Origin: an uncultured Pseudoflavonifractor sp.
GTDB taxonomy: Bacteria > Bacillota > Clostridia > Oscillospirales > Oscillospiraceae
Direction: 5' to 3'
Assembly: GCA_904419835.1 (NCBI GenBank)
Contig: CAJFTA010000015.1
Span: 1 to 58,439, forward strand
Length of the DNA stretch: 58,439 nucleotides
The position numbers were made by a program, and so were the translations under genes. Within the stretch, counting starts at the first letter, position 1; each line of letters begins with the position of its first letter. This document shows positions 32,670 through 41,350 of the stretch, piece after piece. The notes beneath the pieces are model-generated. The model saw only the letters and a program-made list of their open reading frames with translations. It was not told the origin of the DNA and did no database searches.

Positions 32670-32697
32670 ATTATACCGTATCCTTTGGGAAATGCAA
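32670..32697 (-). promoter_or_regulatory. Promoter of the structured leader and lipid kinase gene
   Basis: Minus strand TTGCAT (32692-32697), 16 bases, TATAAT (32670-32675). Confidence 0.7.
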
Positions 32698-32813
32698 TCA
32701 GGCTTTGCCCAGGACGGAAAAATTGTAAACCTCCGCTTGCCTTTTTCCCTAAAAAGAACTAAACTATTACTTTAACAAGCTGTTGTATGCAAGTAAGCAG
32801 AGGAGGCGTTCCC

Positions 32814-33527
32814 ATGAACCGCAAGGCGCTGGCCGCCGCGTTTCCCGTCACCCTGCCGGTGCTGATGGGCTATCTGTCCATCGGCATCGCCTTTGGGCTG
32901 ATGCTGGAGCGGGCGGGCTTCAACTTTATCTGGGCATTTTTCATGAGCCTGACCATCTATGCCGGGTCGGGCCAGTACCTGGCGGTGGAGCTGCTCTCCA
33001 CCGCCGCCGGGCTGGGCACTGTGGCGGTGATGACCCTGCTCATCAATTTCCGCCACCTGGTGTACGGTCTGTCCATGCTGGAGAAGTTCCGGGGCATGGG
33101 CTGGCGGAAGTTCTATATGATCTTTTCCCTTACCGACGAGACCTATGCTCTGCTGGCCGGGGCCGCCGTACCCGTGGGCGTGAGCCCCAGGGACTTCTAT
33201 TTTGCCGTGGCCATTCTGGATCACCTGTACTGGATTGCCGGGTCGGTGATCGGCGGCGTGGCCGGAGGCCTGCTGTCCCTTGACATCACCGGCATCGACT
33301 TCGCCATGACCGCCCTCTTTGTGGTCATTGCGGTGGACCAGTGGAAGGCGGCCAGGGAGCACCTGCCCGCCCTCCTGGGGGCGGGCTGCACCCTGCTCTT
33401 CCTCATTCTGGTGGGGGAGGAGCAGATGCTGCTCCCGGCGCTTGGCGCTATTGTGGCGGCGCTGCTGCTTCTCCGGCCCCGGCTGGAGAAGGAACAGGAG
33501 ACCGCCGGAAAGGAGGCGGACGCATGA
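32814..33527 (+). CDS. azlC: Branched-chain amino acid exporter large subunit
   Basis: A 237-residue AzlC-family protein with about five to six helices; LMGYLSIGIAFGLMLERAGF and YAGSGQYLAVELL are signature blocks. With AzlD it exports branched-chain amino acids or related compounds. GAGGAGG lies 7 bases before the ATG; the frame before it is leader. The stop overlaps the azlD start (ATGA). Confidence 0.93.
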   Translation: MNRKALAAAFPVTLPVLMGYLSIGIAFGLMLERAGFNFIWAFFMSLTIYAGSGQYLAVELLSTAAGLGTVAVMTLLINFRHLVYGLSMLEKFRGMGWRKFYMIFSLTDETYALLAGAAVPVGVSPRDFYFAVAILDHLYWIAGSVIGGVAGGLLSLDITGIDFAMTALFVVIAVDQWKAAREHLPALLGAGCTLLFLILVGEEQMLLPALGAIVAALLLLRPRLEKEQETAGKEADA

Positions 33528-33865
33528 CTCCCGCAATTCACGCTGTGCTGGCCATCGCGATCATGGCCGCAGTCACCTTTCTCACCCGGGCCCTGCCCTT
33601 CCTGCTCTTTGACCGGGGCGGCAATCCCCCAAAGCTGGTGCTTTACCTGGGCCGGGTGCTGCCCCCCGCCATCATCGCCATGCTCATTGTCTACTGCCTG
33701 CGTGCCCTGCGGAGCGCCAGCCTGTTTGTCCCCGCCGGATGGCTGCCCCAGATAATCGCCGTGGCGGCGGTGGTGGCGCTCCATCTGTGGAAACACAACA
33801 ACCTGCTGTCTATCTTCGGGGGCACCATCCTTTATATGGTGCTGGTGCAGGCTGTATTCGTATAA
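33524..33865 (+). CDS. azlD: Branched-chain amino acid exporter small subunit
   Basis: A 113-residue AzlD-type protein with three to four helices; TFLTRALPFLLF and YLGRVLPPAIIAMLIVYCL are typical. Normal size, translationally coupled to azlC. Confidence 0.92.
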   Translation: MTPAIHAVLAIAIMAAVTFLTRALPFLLFDRGGNPPKLVLYLGRVLPPAIIAMLIVYCLRALRSASLFVPAGWLPQIIAVAAVVALHLWKHNNLLSIFGGTILYMVLVQAVFV

Positions 33866-33871
33866 AATCAA

Positions 33872-33903
33872 AGAACTGCCGCCGAAAATCCGGCGGCAGT
33901 TCT
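33872..33903. terminator. Bidirectional terminator between azlD and the AEC transporter
   Basis: AGAACTGCCGCCG pairs with CGGCGGCAGTTCT around AAAATC, lying between two convergent genes. Confidence 0.85.
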
Positions 33904-33909
33904 GTTCTT

Positions 33910-34842
33910 TCAGGACAGCAGGCTGGCAGCCACAGCCACCAGCGGCAGGGTGATGACCGACAGCAGGGTGGACAGGGTGACCATCTGGGCGGCGGAGCCG
34001 GCGTCCCGGCCGAACTGCTGGGCCAGGATGCTGCTGGTGCCCGCAGTGGGGGTTCCGGCCAGAATGACCATGGAGCAGTACACCAGGGGCGGCAGGTGGA
34101 AGGGCAGGAGCACCAGAGCGGTGACGGCGGGGATGGCTGCCAGCTTCAAAAGGGCGACGGCGTACAGGTCGGGCCGCCGGAAGGTGCTGCCCAGGCTGGT
34201 GCGGGCCATCTGGCCGCCGATGACCACCATGGCCAGGGGGGTGTTCAGGTCGGCGAGAAAGCCCACCGCGCTGCCCACCATGGAGGGCAGCCGCAGCCCG
34301 CTGAGAAAGAGCACCAGTCCCACGGCCAGGCCCACAGTGCCCGGGTTGAGCAGGGCCTGCCGGAGGGAGAGCCGTTTCCGCCCGCTCATGAGGATGACCC
34401 CGTGGGTCCACTGGGCGAGATTAAAGGTGACGGTGGCCACCACGGCGAAGATGGCGGTGCTGGGTCCCAGCACCGCCTGAAGCAGGGGGATGCCCATAAA
34501 GCCGTTGTTGGCGTATACGGTGCCGAACCGGAGCACCGCCCGGGTATCCTCCGGGCTGGAGCGGAACAGCAGGGGGAGGGGGGAACAGAATACCACATAG
34601 TATCCGGCGGTAAGGAGGAACATGAGCAGCATGTTCCTCATCAGGGCCTCGTCGGGCTCCACCTGCAGGGAGTCGATGATGACGCAGGGGATGACAACGT
34701 ACAGCAGCAGGAAGGACAGCTGCCCCAGTGTGTCGGAGGAGAGGCGGCCCAGCTTGGAGAGGACAAAGCCCACCCCCATCAGCAGAAAGAGGGTGACCAC
34801 CTGCCCCGCCACCACCATCAGATTATGGAAGATATCCCACAT
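33910..34842 (-). CDS. AEC (auxin efflux carrier) family transporter
   Basis: A 310-residue membrane protein with about ten helices in the two inverted halves usual for AEC carriers. Signature parts are RFGTVYANNGFMGIPLLQAVLG in the middle and ILAGTPTAGTSSILAQQFG near the end. Bacterial members move malate, malonate or other organic anions; the substrate here is unknown. Single gene with its own promoter. Confidence 0.88.
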   Translation of the reverse strand: MWDIFHNLMVVAGQVVTLFLLMGVGFVLSKLGRLSSDTLGQLSFLLLYVVIPCVIIDSLQVEPDEALMRNMLLMFLLTAGYYVVFCSPLPLLFRSSPEDTRAVLRFGTVYANNGFMGIPLLQAVLGPSTAIFAVVATVTFNLAQWTHGVILMSGRKRLSLRQALLNPGTVGLAVGLVLFLSGLRLPSMVGSAVGFLADLNTPLAMVVIGGQMARTSLGSTFRRPDLYAVALLKLAAIPAVTALVLLPFHLPPLVYCSMVILAGTPTAGTSSILAQQFGRDAGSAAQMVTLSTLLSVITLPLVAVAASLLS

Positions 34843-34901
34843 TTCAAGAACCTCGCATCTGTACAGGGATTTTCTGCCGGGAGAGAAAACGCAGTATTTT
34901 T

Positions 34902-34930
34902 ATTATAGTCTGCCCGGAGTTGGGATGCAA
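34902..34930 (-). promoter_or_regulatory. Promoter of the AEC transporter gene
   Basis: Minus strand TTGCAT (34925-34930), 17 bases, TATAAT (34902-34907). Confidence 0.75.
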
Positions 34931-34970
34931 GGGCCGGGGCCCGCCCTTTGGAGAGGCTCGGGACAGAGAA

Positions 34971-35000
34971 GAGCGGGCAGGGAAAAGTCCCCGCCCGCTC
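34971..35000 (-). terminator. Terminator of the 5'-nucleotidase gene
   Basis: GAGCGGGC pairs with GCCCGCTC, with an inner GGGA/TCCC pair around AAAG, immediately downstream of the nucleotidase stop on the minus strand. Confidence 0.7.
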
Positions 35001-35023
35001 AAATCTGAGACAGACAGATGCGG

Positions 35024-37147
35024 TTAACCGGCGTTGCCGTTGCCGGCGTCGGCCTTGTCGGCGGTGAGGGTGATCACGCCGTCGGCCTGAGCGGCCTGGA
35101 TGCCCAGCAGGCTGTTGACGGTGTCCAGGGAGACGTAGTAGTTGCCCTGGTACAGCCCGGCGGTCACGTCCACCGGCTTGCCGTCCACCAGGACGGTGAT
35201 GGTGCCGGAGGTCTCAAAGGCGGGAACAGTGACGGCGGGCAGGGCCTCGGCGGCATAGGCGGCGCCGGTGGTGATGACCACCTGGCCGTCCACCCACTCC
35301 ACGTTAAAGCCGGCGGTAGTGCCAGCGAAGGCGGTGGCCAGGTCGCGCAGGCGGTAGAAGCCGCCCCGCTCGGCGGCGGAGAACAGCTTGCCGTTGACCA
35401 CCACGTTGTTGGCCTCGTTCAGGTTGATGCTCTTGTTGTAGGGGGTGGCCAGCTCGCCGGCGTTGATCTTCTCAATGTAGGCGGCCCGCTCCGGGTTGTC
35501 CAGCTGCAGGTCCACGCCGGTGATCTTCCAGTTGTTGTCCACCACGGGCTCCAGGGGGTCGTGCTCGGCCAGGTAGGCCACCAGCATGTCGCGCACGGAA
35601 GCGGAGGACTCCCACTCCTTCTCGCCGGAGATGATGCCCTCGTTCTTCAGGCCGGTGTAGCGGTAGTCGTTGACGCACAGGGTGAGGACCTGGTCGTCGG
35701 TGAGGGGCCGGCCCTGGAAGGTCACGTTCTCAATCCGCTGCCCGGCGGGCTTGGACAGATTGACCTCGTAGTTCAGGCCGATGAAGTGGTCGTGGAGATA
35801 GCCGGCCTTGTCGGGATTAAAGGAGATGTTGATGTCCCCGGGCTTCCACTGGTTCCAGCACTCGGCGGCCCACTCCATGTAGGCCTTCATCTCCGCGCCG
35901 GTGACCTTCACGGTGTAGAGCACATTGGGGTACTTATAGATGTCGAACATGTTGCCGTAGTTCAGATCGCCCTTCTTCAGGTCGCTGGTGTCCTTGAACA
36001 GGGCCACGGCGGTCACGTCGGCGCCGGAGTTCTCCAGCTGGACGGTGCCGATGAGGTCGATGACGGCGGTGTCCTGCAGGCGGCCCTCGGGCAGGCCGTT
36101 GATCTCGTTGACGGGCTGGAAGTCTGCGGCGGCATGGCCCAGCACGTTGTCCTGAATGAAGGACACGGTCTTTTCCTGGGCTTCCTTGATGGCGGCCACG
36201 TCCCGCAGGCCCTGGTCGGGCTCCACGTCCTTCATGGAGACGGTCTCCACGGTGGCGGAGGTGATCTCCTTGTCGGCGTTGAGGGTCAGGTCATAGCGGA
36301 CCACCTCGCCGGCGTTGTTCTTGGCCTCGCCCACGGGGATGGTGTCGTTGTTGATGTAGGTCGTATGGGTGTGGCCCATCTGGAGCACGTCCACCTCGGG
36401 GCACTTGTCCAGAATGGTCTTGGCGGCGTCGGAGCCGTCGGTGGAGTACTCGGCCTCCAGGCCCGCGTGGGCGGAGACCATGATCACGTCGGCCTGGTCG
36501 CCGATCTCCTCGATGCACTCGGCCACGGCGTCGGCCATGGGCTCAAAGGTCAGCTGGTCCACGCCCTGCTTGGTGCCGTCCCACCGGGGGATGTTGGGGG
36601 TGTCCACGCCGATGATGGCCACGTTCACGCCGCCCCGCTCCACGATGGTGTAGCCCGCGCCGGTGAAGTAGCTGCCGTCGGCGTTCTTGATGTTGGCGGC
36701 CAGGACGGGCATGTCGGCCTGGTCGATGATGGACTTGAGCTTGTCCACGCCGAAGTTGAACTCATGGTTGCCCAGAGTCCAGGCGTCGTACTTCATATAG
36801 TTGAGCGCGGCGGGGACAGGGTGGTTGGCGGTGTCCTTGGAGTAGAGGTCGTCGGTCATGATGGTGCCCTGGATGGTGTCGCCCGCGTCCACCAGAATGG
36901 TGTTGGGGTTCTCTGCCCGGACCTGGTTGACGTAGGTGGAGATGCGGGCCAGGCCGTCCCCGGTGCTCTCCTTCATGTCCTCATAGGAGTAACCCCAGAT
37001 GTTGCCGTGGGTGTCTGAGGTGCCGATGATGGTGATGTGGGTTTCTCCCGTGCCGGCGGCCAGTGCCGCGGGCACCAGGGAGGCCAGCATGGCTGCGGAC
37101 AGCAGCCCGGCCAGCAGGGTACGGATACCGCTCCTTCGCTGTTTCAT
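35024..37147 (-). CDS. Exported 5'-nucleotidase/metallophosphatase
   Basis: A 707-residue secreted protein with a signal peptide (about residues 1-30, ending SLVPAALAA). The N-terminal two-metal phosphoesterase domain has GTSDTHGN, DAGDTIQGT, GNHEFNFG and MGHTHT. The 5'-nucleotidase C-terminal domain follows (NDYRYTGLKNEG). The last about 110 residues look like a copper-amine-oxidase-N-type stalk domain, common on clostridial cell-surface proteins. It would release nucleosides and phosphate from extracellular nucleotides or UDP-sugars. Single gene with its own promoter. Confidence 0.9.
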   Translation of the reverse strand: MKQRRSGIRTLLAGLLSAAMLASLVPAALAAGTGETHITIIGTSDTHGNIWGYSYEDMKESTGDGLARISTYVNQVRAENPNTILVDAGDTIQGTIMTDDLYSKDTANHPVPAALNYMKYDAWTLGNHEFNFGVDKLKSIIDQADMPVLAANIKNADGSYFTGAGYTIVERGGVNVAIIGVDTPNIPRWDGTKQGVDQLTFEPMADAVAECIEEIGDQADVIMVSAHAGLEAEYSTDGSDAAKTILDKCPEVDVLQMGHTHTTYINNDTIPVGEAKNNAGEVVRYDLTLNADKEITSATVETVSMKDVEPDQGLRDVAAIKEAQEKTVSFIQDNVLGHAAADFQPVNEINGLPEGRLQDTAVIDLIGTVQLENSGADVTAVALFKDTSDLKKGDLNYGNMFDIYKYPNVLYTVKVTGAEMKAYMEWAAECWNQWKPGDINISFNPDKAGYLHDHFIGLNYEVNLSKPAGQRIENVTFQGRPLTDDQVLTLCVNDYRYTGLKNEGIISGEKEWESSASVRDMLVAYLAEHDPLEPVVDNNWKITGVDLQLDNPERAAYIEKINAGELATPYNKSINLNEANNVVVNGKLFSAAERGGFYRLRDLATAFAGTTAGFNVEWVDGQVVITTGAAYAAEALPAVTVPAFETSGTITVLVDGKPVDVTAGLYQGNYYVSLDTVNSLLGIQAAQADGVITLTADKADAGNGNAG

Positions 37148-37201
37148 TTCTATCGCTCCTTCACTTCATTCTGTTTCAGGTCCAGCGGCCTGCTCGCCTT
37201 C

Positions 37202-37230
37202 ATTGTAGACGCTTTACACAATTACCGCAA
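37202..37230 (-). promoter_or_regulatory. Promoter of the 5'-nucleotidase gene
   Basis: Minus strand TTGCGG (37225-37230), 17 bases, TACAAT (37202-37207). The sequence from 37231 to 37436 shows nothing recognisable. Confidence 0.65.
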
Positions 37231-37436
37231 TGGACATATGGGTGTTTCTGTGCGAAATTTACGGCGCATCCCCTGAAAGAGCACAGGGGACACGCCGTGC
37301 AAAAACGAGCTGGGCGTCAGGCCGCCGGAGCGGGCGCAGCGCTTTAAAATGGGCGGAACAGAGAAGAGAAAGGACGGGGAACGACCAGCATAGCTGGCGG
37401 AGGGCGCGAATACGCTTTCTGAATGTTCCCAAGCAG

Positions 37437-38147
37437 TTAATCCGGTGTGATCCAGTATTCTCCAATAAAAGTATCGGCTGCTGCGCCATCATTCTTCAAA
37501 GCCAAGTTCATTGGGTGCGAAGCGCACACCGTAAAGTAGATGTTTGAAAAAGAACAAAAGCTGATGCACGGAGGAGTGAGCCAGTAATATTGGTGATTGG
37601 AGGCTGAATAATATCCGAGCGTACCAGAACCGCCGCCCAAAGAACCACTTACATAGATACGACAGGGCCCGCTGCTTACGTCCAGGCTGGTTGTCCCTTT
37701 TGTATACTCCCCCGATGCCAGGGACCAGCTGGCTCCATACCTTGTTGCAGACAGCGGAAGGGGGCTGGACAGTTCGTTGGTCAGATACATGGTGATCGTG
37801 AGCGATCCGCTCTTATCAGCATATTCATAGGTGGTTTCATTTGTTTTTTGAGGTGTAAGATACACCTCATCGGCCTCTTCTGCAAGTATAACATCCTGAC
37901 TTGTACCGGGATCCCATACTTTTTGTACCTCTGTATACCCGCCATTTCCTGTGGGATAGAGATAGCATTCCTTCATGCCGGGCGATGGAGTCTGGGGGCC
38001 TATGCCGGGATCCATGATTAAAGTATAATCCTCGTCCTCTTCTGTCTCCTGAACGGTATTGAGAGCAAGTGCCTGAACTGTTGCAGCAAGTATTAAAATG
38101 ACACCCAGCGCCAACAAGGATATTCGTTTCCGTTTGGAGAGTTTCAT
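37437..38147 (-). CDS. Secreted or membrane-anchored protein, function unknown
   Basis: A 236-residue protein with a basic start and a hydrophobic segment (about residues 8-28, LLALGVILILAATVQALA) that serves as signal or anchor. The outside part is acidic at first, then rich in Ser, Thr, Tyr and Gly in a beta-sandwich-like pattern, with Cys in SSGPCRIYV and PPCISFCSF. The composition is less GC-rich than its neighbours, which may indicate transfer. GAGGTG precedes ATG 38147. Not recognised. Confidence 0.65.
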   Translation of the reverse strand: MKLSKRKRISLLALGVILILAATVQALALNTVQETEEDEDYTLIMDPGIGPQTPSPGMKECYLYPTGNGGYTEVQKVWDPGTSQDVILAEEADEVYLTPQKTNETTYEYADKSGSLTITMYLTNELSSPLPLSATRYGASWSLASGEYTKGTTSLDVSSGPCRIYVSGSLGGGSGTLGYYSASNHQYYWLTPPCISFCSFSNIYFTVCASHPMNLALKNDGAAADTFIGEYWITPD

Positions 38148-38368
38148 ATCTGCGCACCTCATTATAACGGAAATATCATTTTATTCTTTTGCCTACTACG
38201 ATGCAGGGCAGCCCATTGGAATCACCTCTAAAAACATTCTCTTCATTATTAGTATAAAATAAATGGTTCTGCCCGTCAAATGTTTTTGTTTGTTTTAAAC
38301 AAAACATATCTATATAATATTAAAAAATTTATGAATAAATGTTTGGGCTTTTTGCGCCGTTCTCGCCA

Positions 38369-38398
38369 TTGACAGTGCAGCAAGAAAGCGGCTATACT
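38369..38398 (+). promoter_or_regulatory. Promoter of the ABC exporter gene
   Basis: TTGACA (38369-38374), 18 bases, TATACT (38393-38398). The AT-rich stretch before it (38148-38368) holds no gene I can support. Confidence 0.7.
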
Positions 38399-38435
38399 AA
38401 AAATCCAGATGAAAGATAAGAAAGGAAGAATCGTT

Positions 38436-40193
38436 TTGTCCTCCAAGCGTCAAGGCAGGCGGGGCTATCTCCGCATTTTTGCCTCCTACTACCGCCCCCA
38501 CTGGAAGCTCTTCGCCCTGGACATGGTGTGCGCCCTGTTCATCTGCATCGTGGACCTGGCCTTCCCCTACTTCTCCCGGCTGGCCATGAAGGACCTGCTG
38601 CCGGAGAAGCTGTTCGGGACCTTCTTTGCCGTTATGGCCGTGCTGGCGGCGGCCTATGTGCTCAAGGGCGTGTTCTACTACATTGTCACCTATTGGGGCC
38701 ATCTGCTGGGCGTGCGGATGGAGGCGGATATCCGCCGGGATCTGTTCGCCCACATGCAGGACCTGTCCTTCTCCTTCTACGACAAAAACCGCACCGGCCA
38801 GCTCATGAGCCGGGTCACCGGCGACCTCTTTGAGATCACCGAGCTGGCCCACCACGGCCCTGAGGACCTGTTTATCTCCACCGTCACCCTGGTGGGCGCC
38901 TTCTGCATCATGCTCACCATCCGGTGGGAGCTGGCCCTCATCGTCTTCGCGGTGGTGCCCCTCTTCGCCCTGTTCACCATCTTCCAGCGCAAGCGGATGA
39001 TGCGCTGCTCCACCGAGGTAAAGCAGCGCCTGGCGGGCATCAACGGGGAGGTGGAGTCCTCCATCTCCGGCATGCGCACCGCCAAGGCCTTTGCCAACGA
39101 GGCCGCCGAGAGCGCCAAGTTCGCCGCCGCCAACGACCAGTTCCGCAACGCCAAGCGGGGCTACTACAAGGCCATGGCCACCTACCAGTCCGGCCTGGAG
39201 CTGGCCATGGGCATGATGAGCGTGCTGGTCATCGCCTTCGGCGGCATGCTCATCATGCAGGGGAAGATGGACCTGGCCGACCTGACCGCCTTCTCCCTCT
39301 ACGTCACCACCTTCATCACCCCCATCCGCAAGCTCTCCGCCTTTGTGGAGCAGTTCATGCAGGGCATGGCGGGCTTCAAGCGCTTTGTGGAGCTGATGGA
39401 GGTGGAGCCTGAGATTCAGGATGCCCCCAACGCCGCCGACCTGACCGGCGTGAAGGGGGACATTCTGGTGGACGACGTGACCTTCCGGTACGAGTCCTCC
39501 CCCGAGCCGGTGCTCTCCCATGTGACCCTCCACGTCCGCCCCGGCGAGACGGTGGCGGTGGTGGGCCCCTCCGGCGGCGGCAAATCCACCCTGTGCCAGC
39601 TCATCCCCCGGTTCTACGACGTGACCGAGGGCCGCATCCTGGTGGACGGCCACGACGTGCGCACCCTGAAGCAGCGCTCCCTGCGGGAGAACATCGGCAT
39701 TGTCCAGCAGGATGTGTTCCTCTTCGCGGGCACCATCTACGACAACATCCGCTACGGACGCCCCGACGCCACTGACGCCGAGATTGTGGCGGCGGCCAGG
39801 CTGGCGGAGATTTACGACGACATCATGGACATGCCCGACGGCTTCCAGACCCAGGTGGGCGAGCGGGGCGTCATGCTGTCCGGCGGACAGAAGCAGCGGG
39901 TGTCCATCGCCCGCATCTTTCTGAAAAACCCGCCCATCCTCATCCTGGACGAGGCCACCTCCGCCCTGGACTCCGTCACCGAGGACCATATCCAGTCCGC
40001 CTTTGACGCCCTGGCGGAGGGCCGCACCACCCTGATCATCGCCCACCGGCTCTCCACCATCCGCTCCGCCTCCCGCATCATCGTCATCGACGGCGCGGGT
40101 ATTCAGGAGGAGGGCACCCATGAGGAGCTGCTGGCCGCCGGCGGGGAGTACGCCCGGCTTTGGAACGCCCAGAAGGGCGGCCGGGATGGCTGA
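38436..40193 (+). CDS. ABC exporter, fused membrane and ATPase domains
   Basis: A 585-residue half-transporter: six membrane helices in about residues 15-310, then an ATPase domain with Walker A GPSGGGKST, signature LSGGQKQRVS and Walker B ILILDEATSALD. It works as a homo- or heterodimer to export lipids, peptides or drugs. The TTG at 38436 is preferred over ATG 38409: it has GAAAGGAAG upstream, whereas the ATG would lie almost on the predicted transcript start. The following lipoprotein gene is 25 bases away. Confidence 0.9.
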   Translation: MSSKRQGRRGYLRIFASYYRPHWKLFALDMVCALFICIVDLAFPYFSRLAMKDLLPEKLFGTFFAVMAVLAAAYVLKGVFYYIVTYWGHLLGVRMEADIRRDLFAHMQDLSFSFYDKNRTGQLMSRVTGDLFEITELAHHGPEDLFISTVTLVGAFCIMLTIRWELALIVFAVVPLFALFTIFQRKRMMRCSTEVKQRLAGINGEVESSISGMRTAKAFANEAAESAKFAAANDQFRNAKRGYYKAMATYQSGLELAMGMMSVLVIAFGGMLIMQGKMDLADLTAFSLYVTTFITPIRKLSAFVEQFMQGMAGFKRFVELMEVEPEIQDAPNAADLTGVKGDILVDDVTFRYESSPEPVLSHVTLHVRPGETVAVVGPSGGGKSTLCQLIPRFYDVTEGRILVDGHDVRTLKQRSLRENIGIVQQDVFLFAGTIYDNIRYGRPDATDAEIVAAARLAEIYDDIMDMPDGFQTQVGERGVMLSGGQKQRVSIARIFLKNPPILILDEATSALDSVTEDHIQSAFDALAEGRTTLIIAHRLSTIRSASRIIVIDGAGIQEEGTHEELLAAGGEYARLWNAQKGGRDG

Positions 40194-40218
40194 GTTTTCC
40201 ACTGCGGAGGTGTATGCT

Positions 40219-41292
40219 GTGCAGAAAATCAAATCCATCGCGGCCCTGCTGCTGGCCCTGCTGCTGCTGGCCGGCTGCGGAGTCGAACCGGCCGCAGGCG
40301 GCTTTGCCGGCGTGGGGGGACGGCCCCGTGAACTCACCGAGGATGAGCGCGCCGGCGCCAGGGCCATGGTGGACGCCCAGCTGGGCCTGCTGTCCGGCCA
40401 GGTGACCGAGGAGGAGTATGCCGCCTGCCTGGACCTGATGGAGCAGCTCTGGCCCCTCCGGCAGGAGCGGCTGGAGGCGGACCGGTGGGAAAAATCCACC
40501 CGGGAGCAGCGGCTTGTGGATAAGCTCAACGACCTCTACGAGGAGTACACCATCCGCTACATCGGCGACGGCGGCACCTGGGGGTACGGTAATCCGGAGG
40601 AGCGGACCCTGGCCGCCTTTGACATCACCTCCGGCGGAGAGATTGTGCGCAGTCAGGCGCTGCCCGGCAAGGACACCGGAGACTATACTGAGGCGGATTA
40701 CCAGGCCCTGTGGGACCAGATGACCGCCATGCTCCCGGCGGACGCCTGGGAGGACTTTACCCGCTTCATCGTGTTCACCGACGGGGAGTACGAGACCCTG
40801 GCCTACGTCCAGCAGGCGGATGATAAGGGAAAGAAGTGGGAGATCGCCGTGGACCCGGCGGACGCCGGGGACGGGCAGATGTTTGTGGAGACCGTGCTCC
40901 ATGAGTACAGCCACTACCTGACCCTCAACGGCGGGCAGGTGAAGTACACTGCCCGGCAGACCGCCTCCACCTACAACGAGGAGGGGATGGTGACCCGGGA
41001 CGGCTCCTATCTGGACGACTTCTACCAGCGGTTCTGGGCCGATTACCTGGATGACCGCCTCGCCGACATGGACACCTATAACTTCTTCCTCCGCCATGAG
41101 GACGACTTTGTCACCGACTACGCCTCCAGCAGTCCCTCGGAGGACATTGCCGAGAGCTTTACCTACTTTGTCCTCCAGGACGGGCCCCGGCCGGGGGATG
41201 CGGTGTGGGAGCAGAAGCTGAACTTCTTCTTCGACTACCCTGAGATGACCGCCCTCCGGCAGGAGATCCGCGCCTGCCTGGGCCTCTCCTGA
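40219..41292 (+). CDS. Lipoprotein with HExxH motif (putative zinc metalloprotease)
   Basis: A 357-residue exported lipoprotein: signal VQKIKSIAALLLALLLLAGC with the lipobox Cys at about residue 20. HEYSH at 228-232 fits the zinc-protease HExxH motif, with an acidic stretch following that could supply the third ligand (SSPSEDIAESF). GTG 40219 has GGAGG 8 bases upstream and gives a proper signal peptide. It is co-transcribed with the ABC exporter. Protease activity is inference; family not recognised. Confidence 0.72.
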   Translation: MQKIKSIAALLLALLLLAGCGVEPAAGGFAGVGGRPRELTEDERAGARAMVDAQLGLLSGQVTEEEYAACLDLMEQLWPLRQERLEADRWEKSTREQRLVDKLNDLYEEYTIRYIGDGGTWGYGNPEERTLAAFDITSGGEIVRSQALPGKDTGDYTEADYQALWDQMTAMLPADAWEDFTRFIVFTDGEYETLAYVQQADDKGKKWEIAVDPADAGDGQMFVETVLHEYSHYLTLNGGQVKYTARQTASTYNEEGMVTRDGSYLDDFYQRFWADYLDDRLADMDTYNFFLRHEDDFVTDYASSSPSEDIAESFTYFVLQDGPRPGDAVWEQKLNFFFDYPEMTALRQEIRACLGLS

Positions 41293-41297
41293 CAGAA

Positions 41298-41343
41298 AGA
41301 ATCCCCTGCAAGCCGCCGGGTGCGGCTTGCAGGGGATTCTTTT
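41298..41343. terminator. Bidirectional terminator after the lipoprotein gene
   Basis: AGAATCCCCTGCAAGCCGC pairs with its complement around a CGGGT loop and is followed by TTTT. It separates convergent genes. Confidence 0.9.
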
Positions 41344-41350
41344 GCCTATG

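Noticed and set aside
32515..32697. T-box riboswitch upstream of the lipid kinase
   Set aside because: A GGAACCGCG string resembles part of the T-box antiterminator, but it is locked in a 9-pair stem, there is no specifier loop region, the leader is too short and the downstream gene is not an amino-acid gene.
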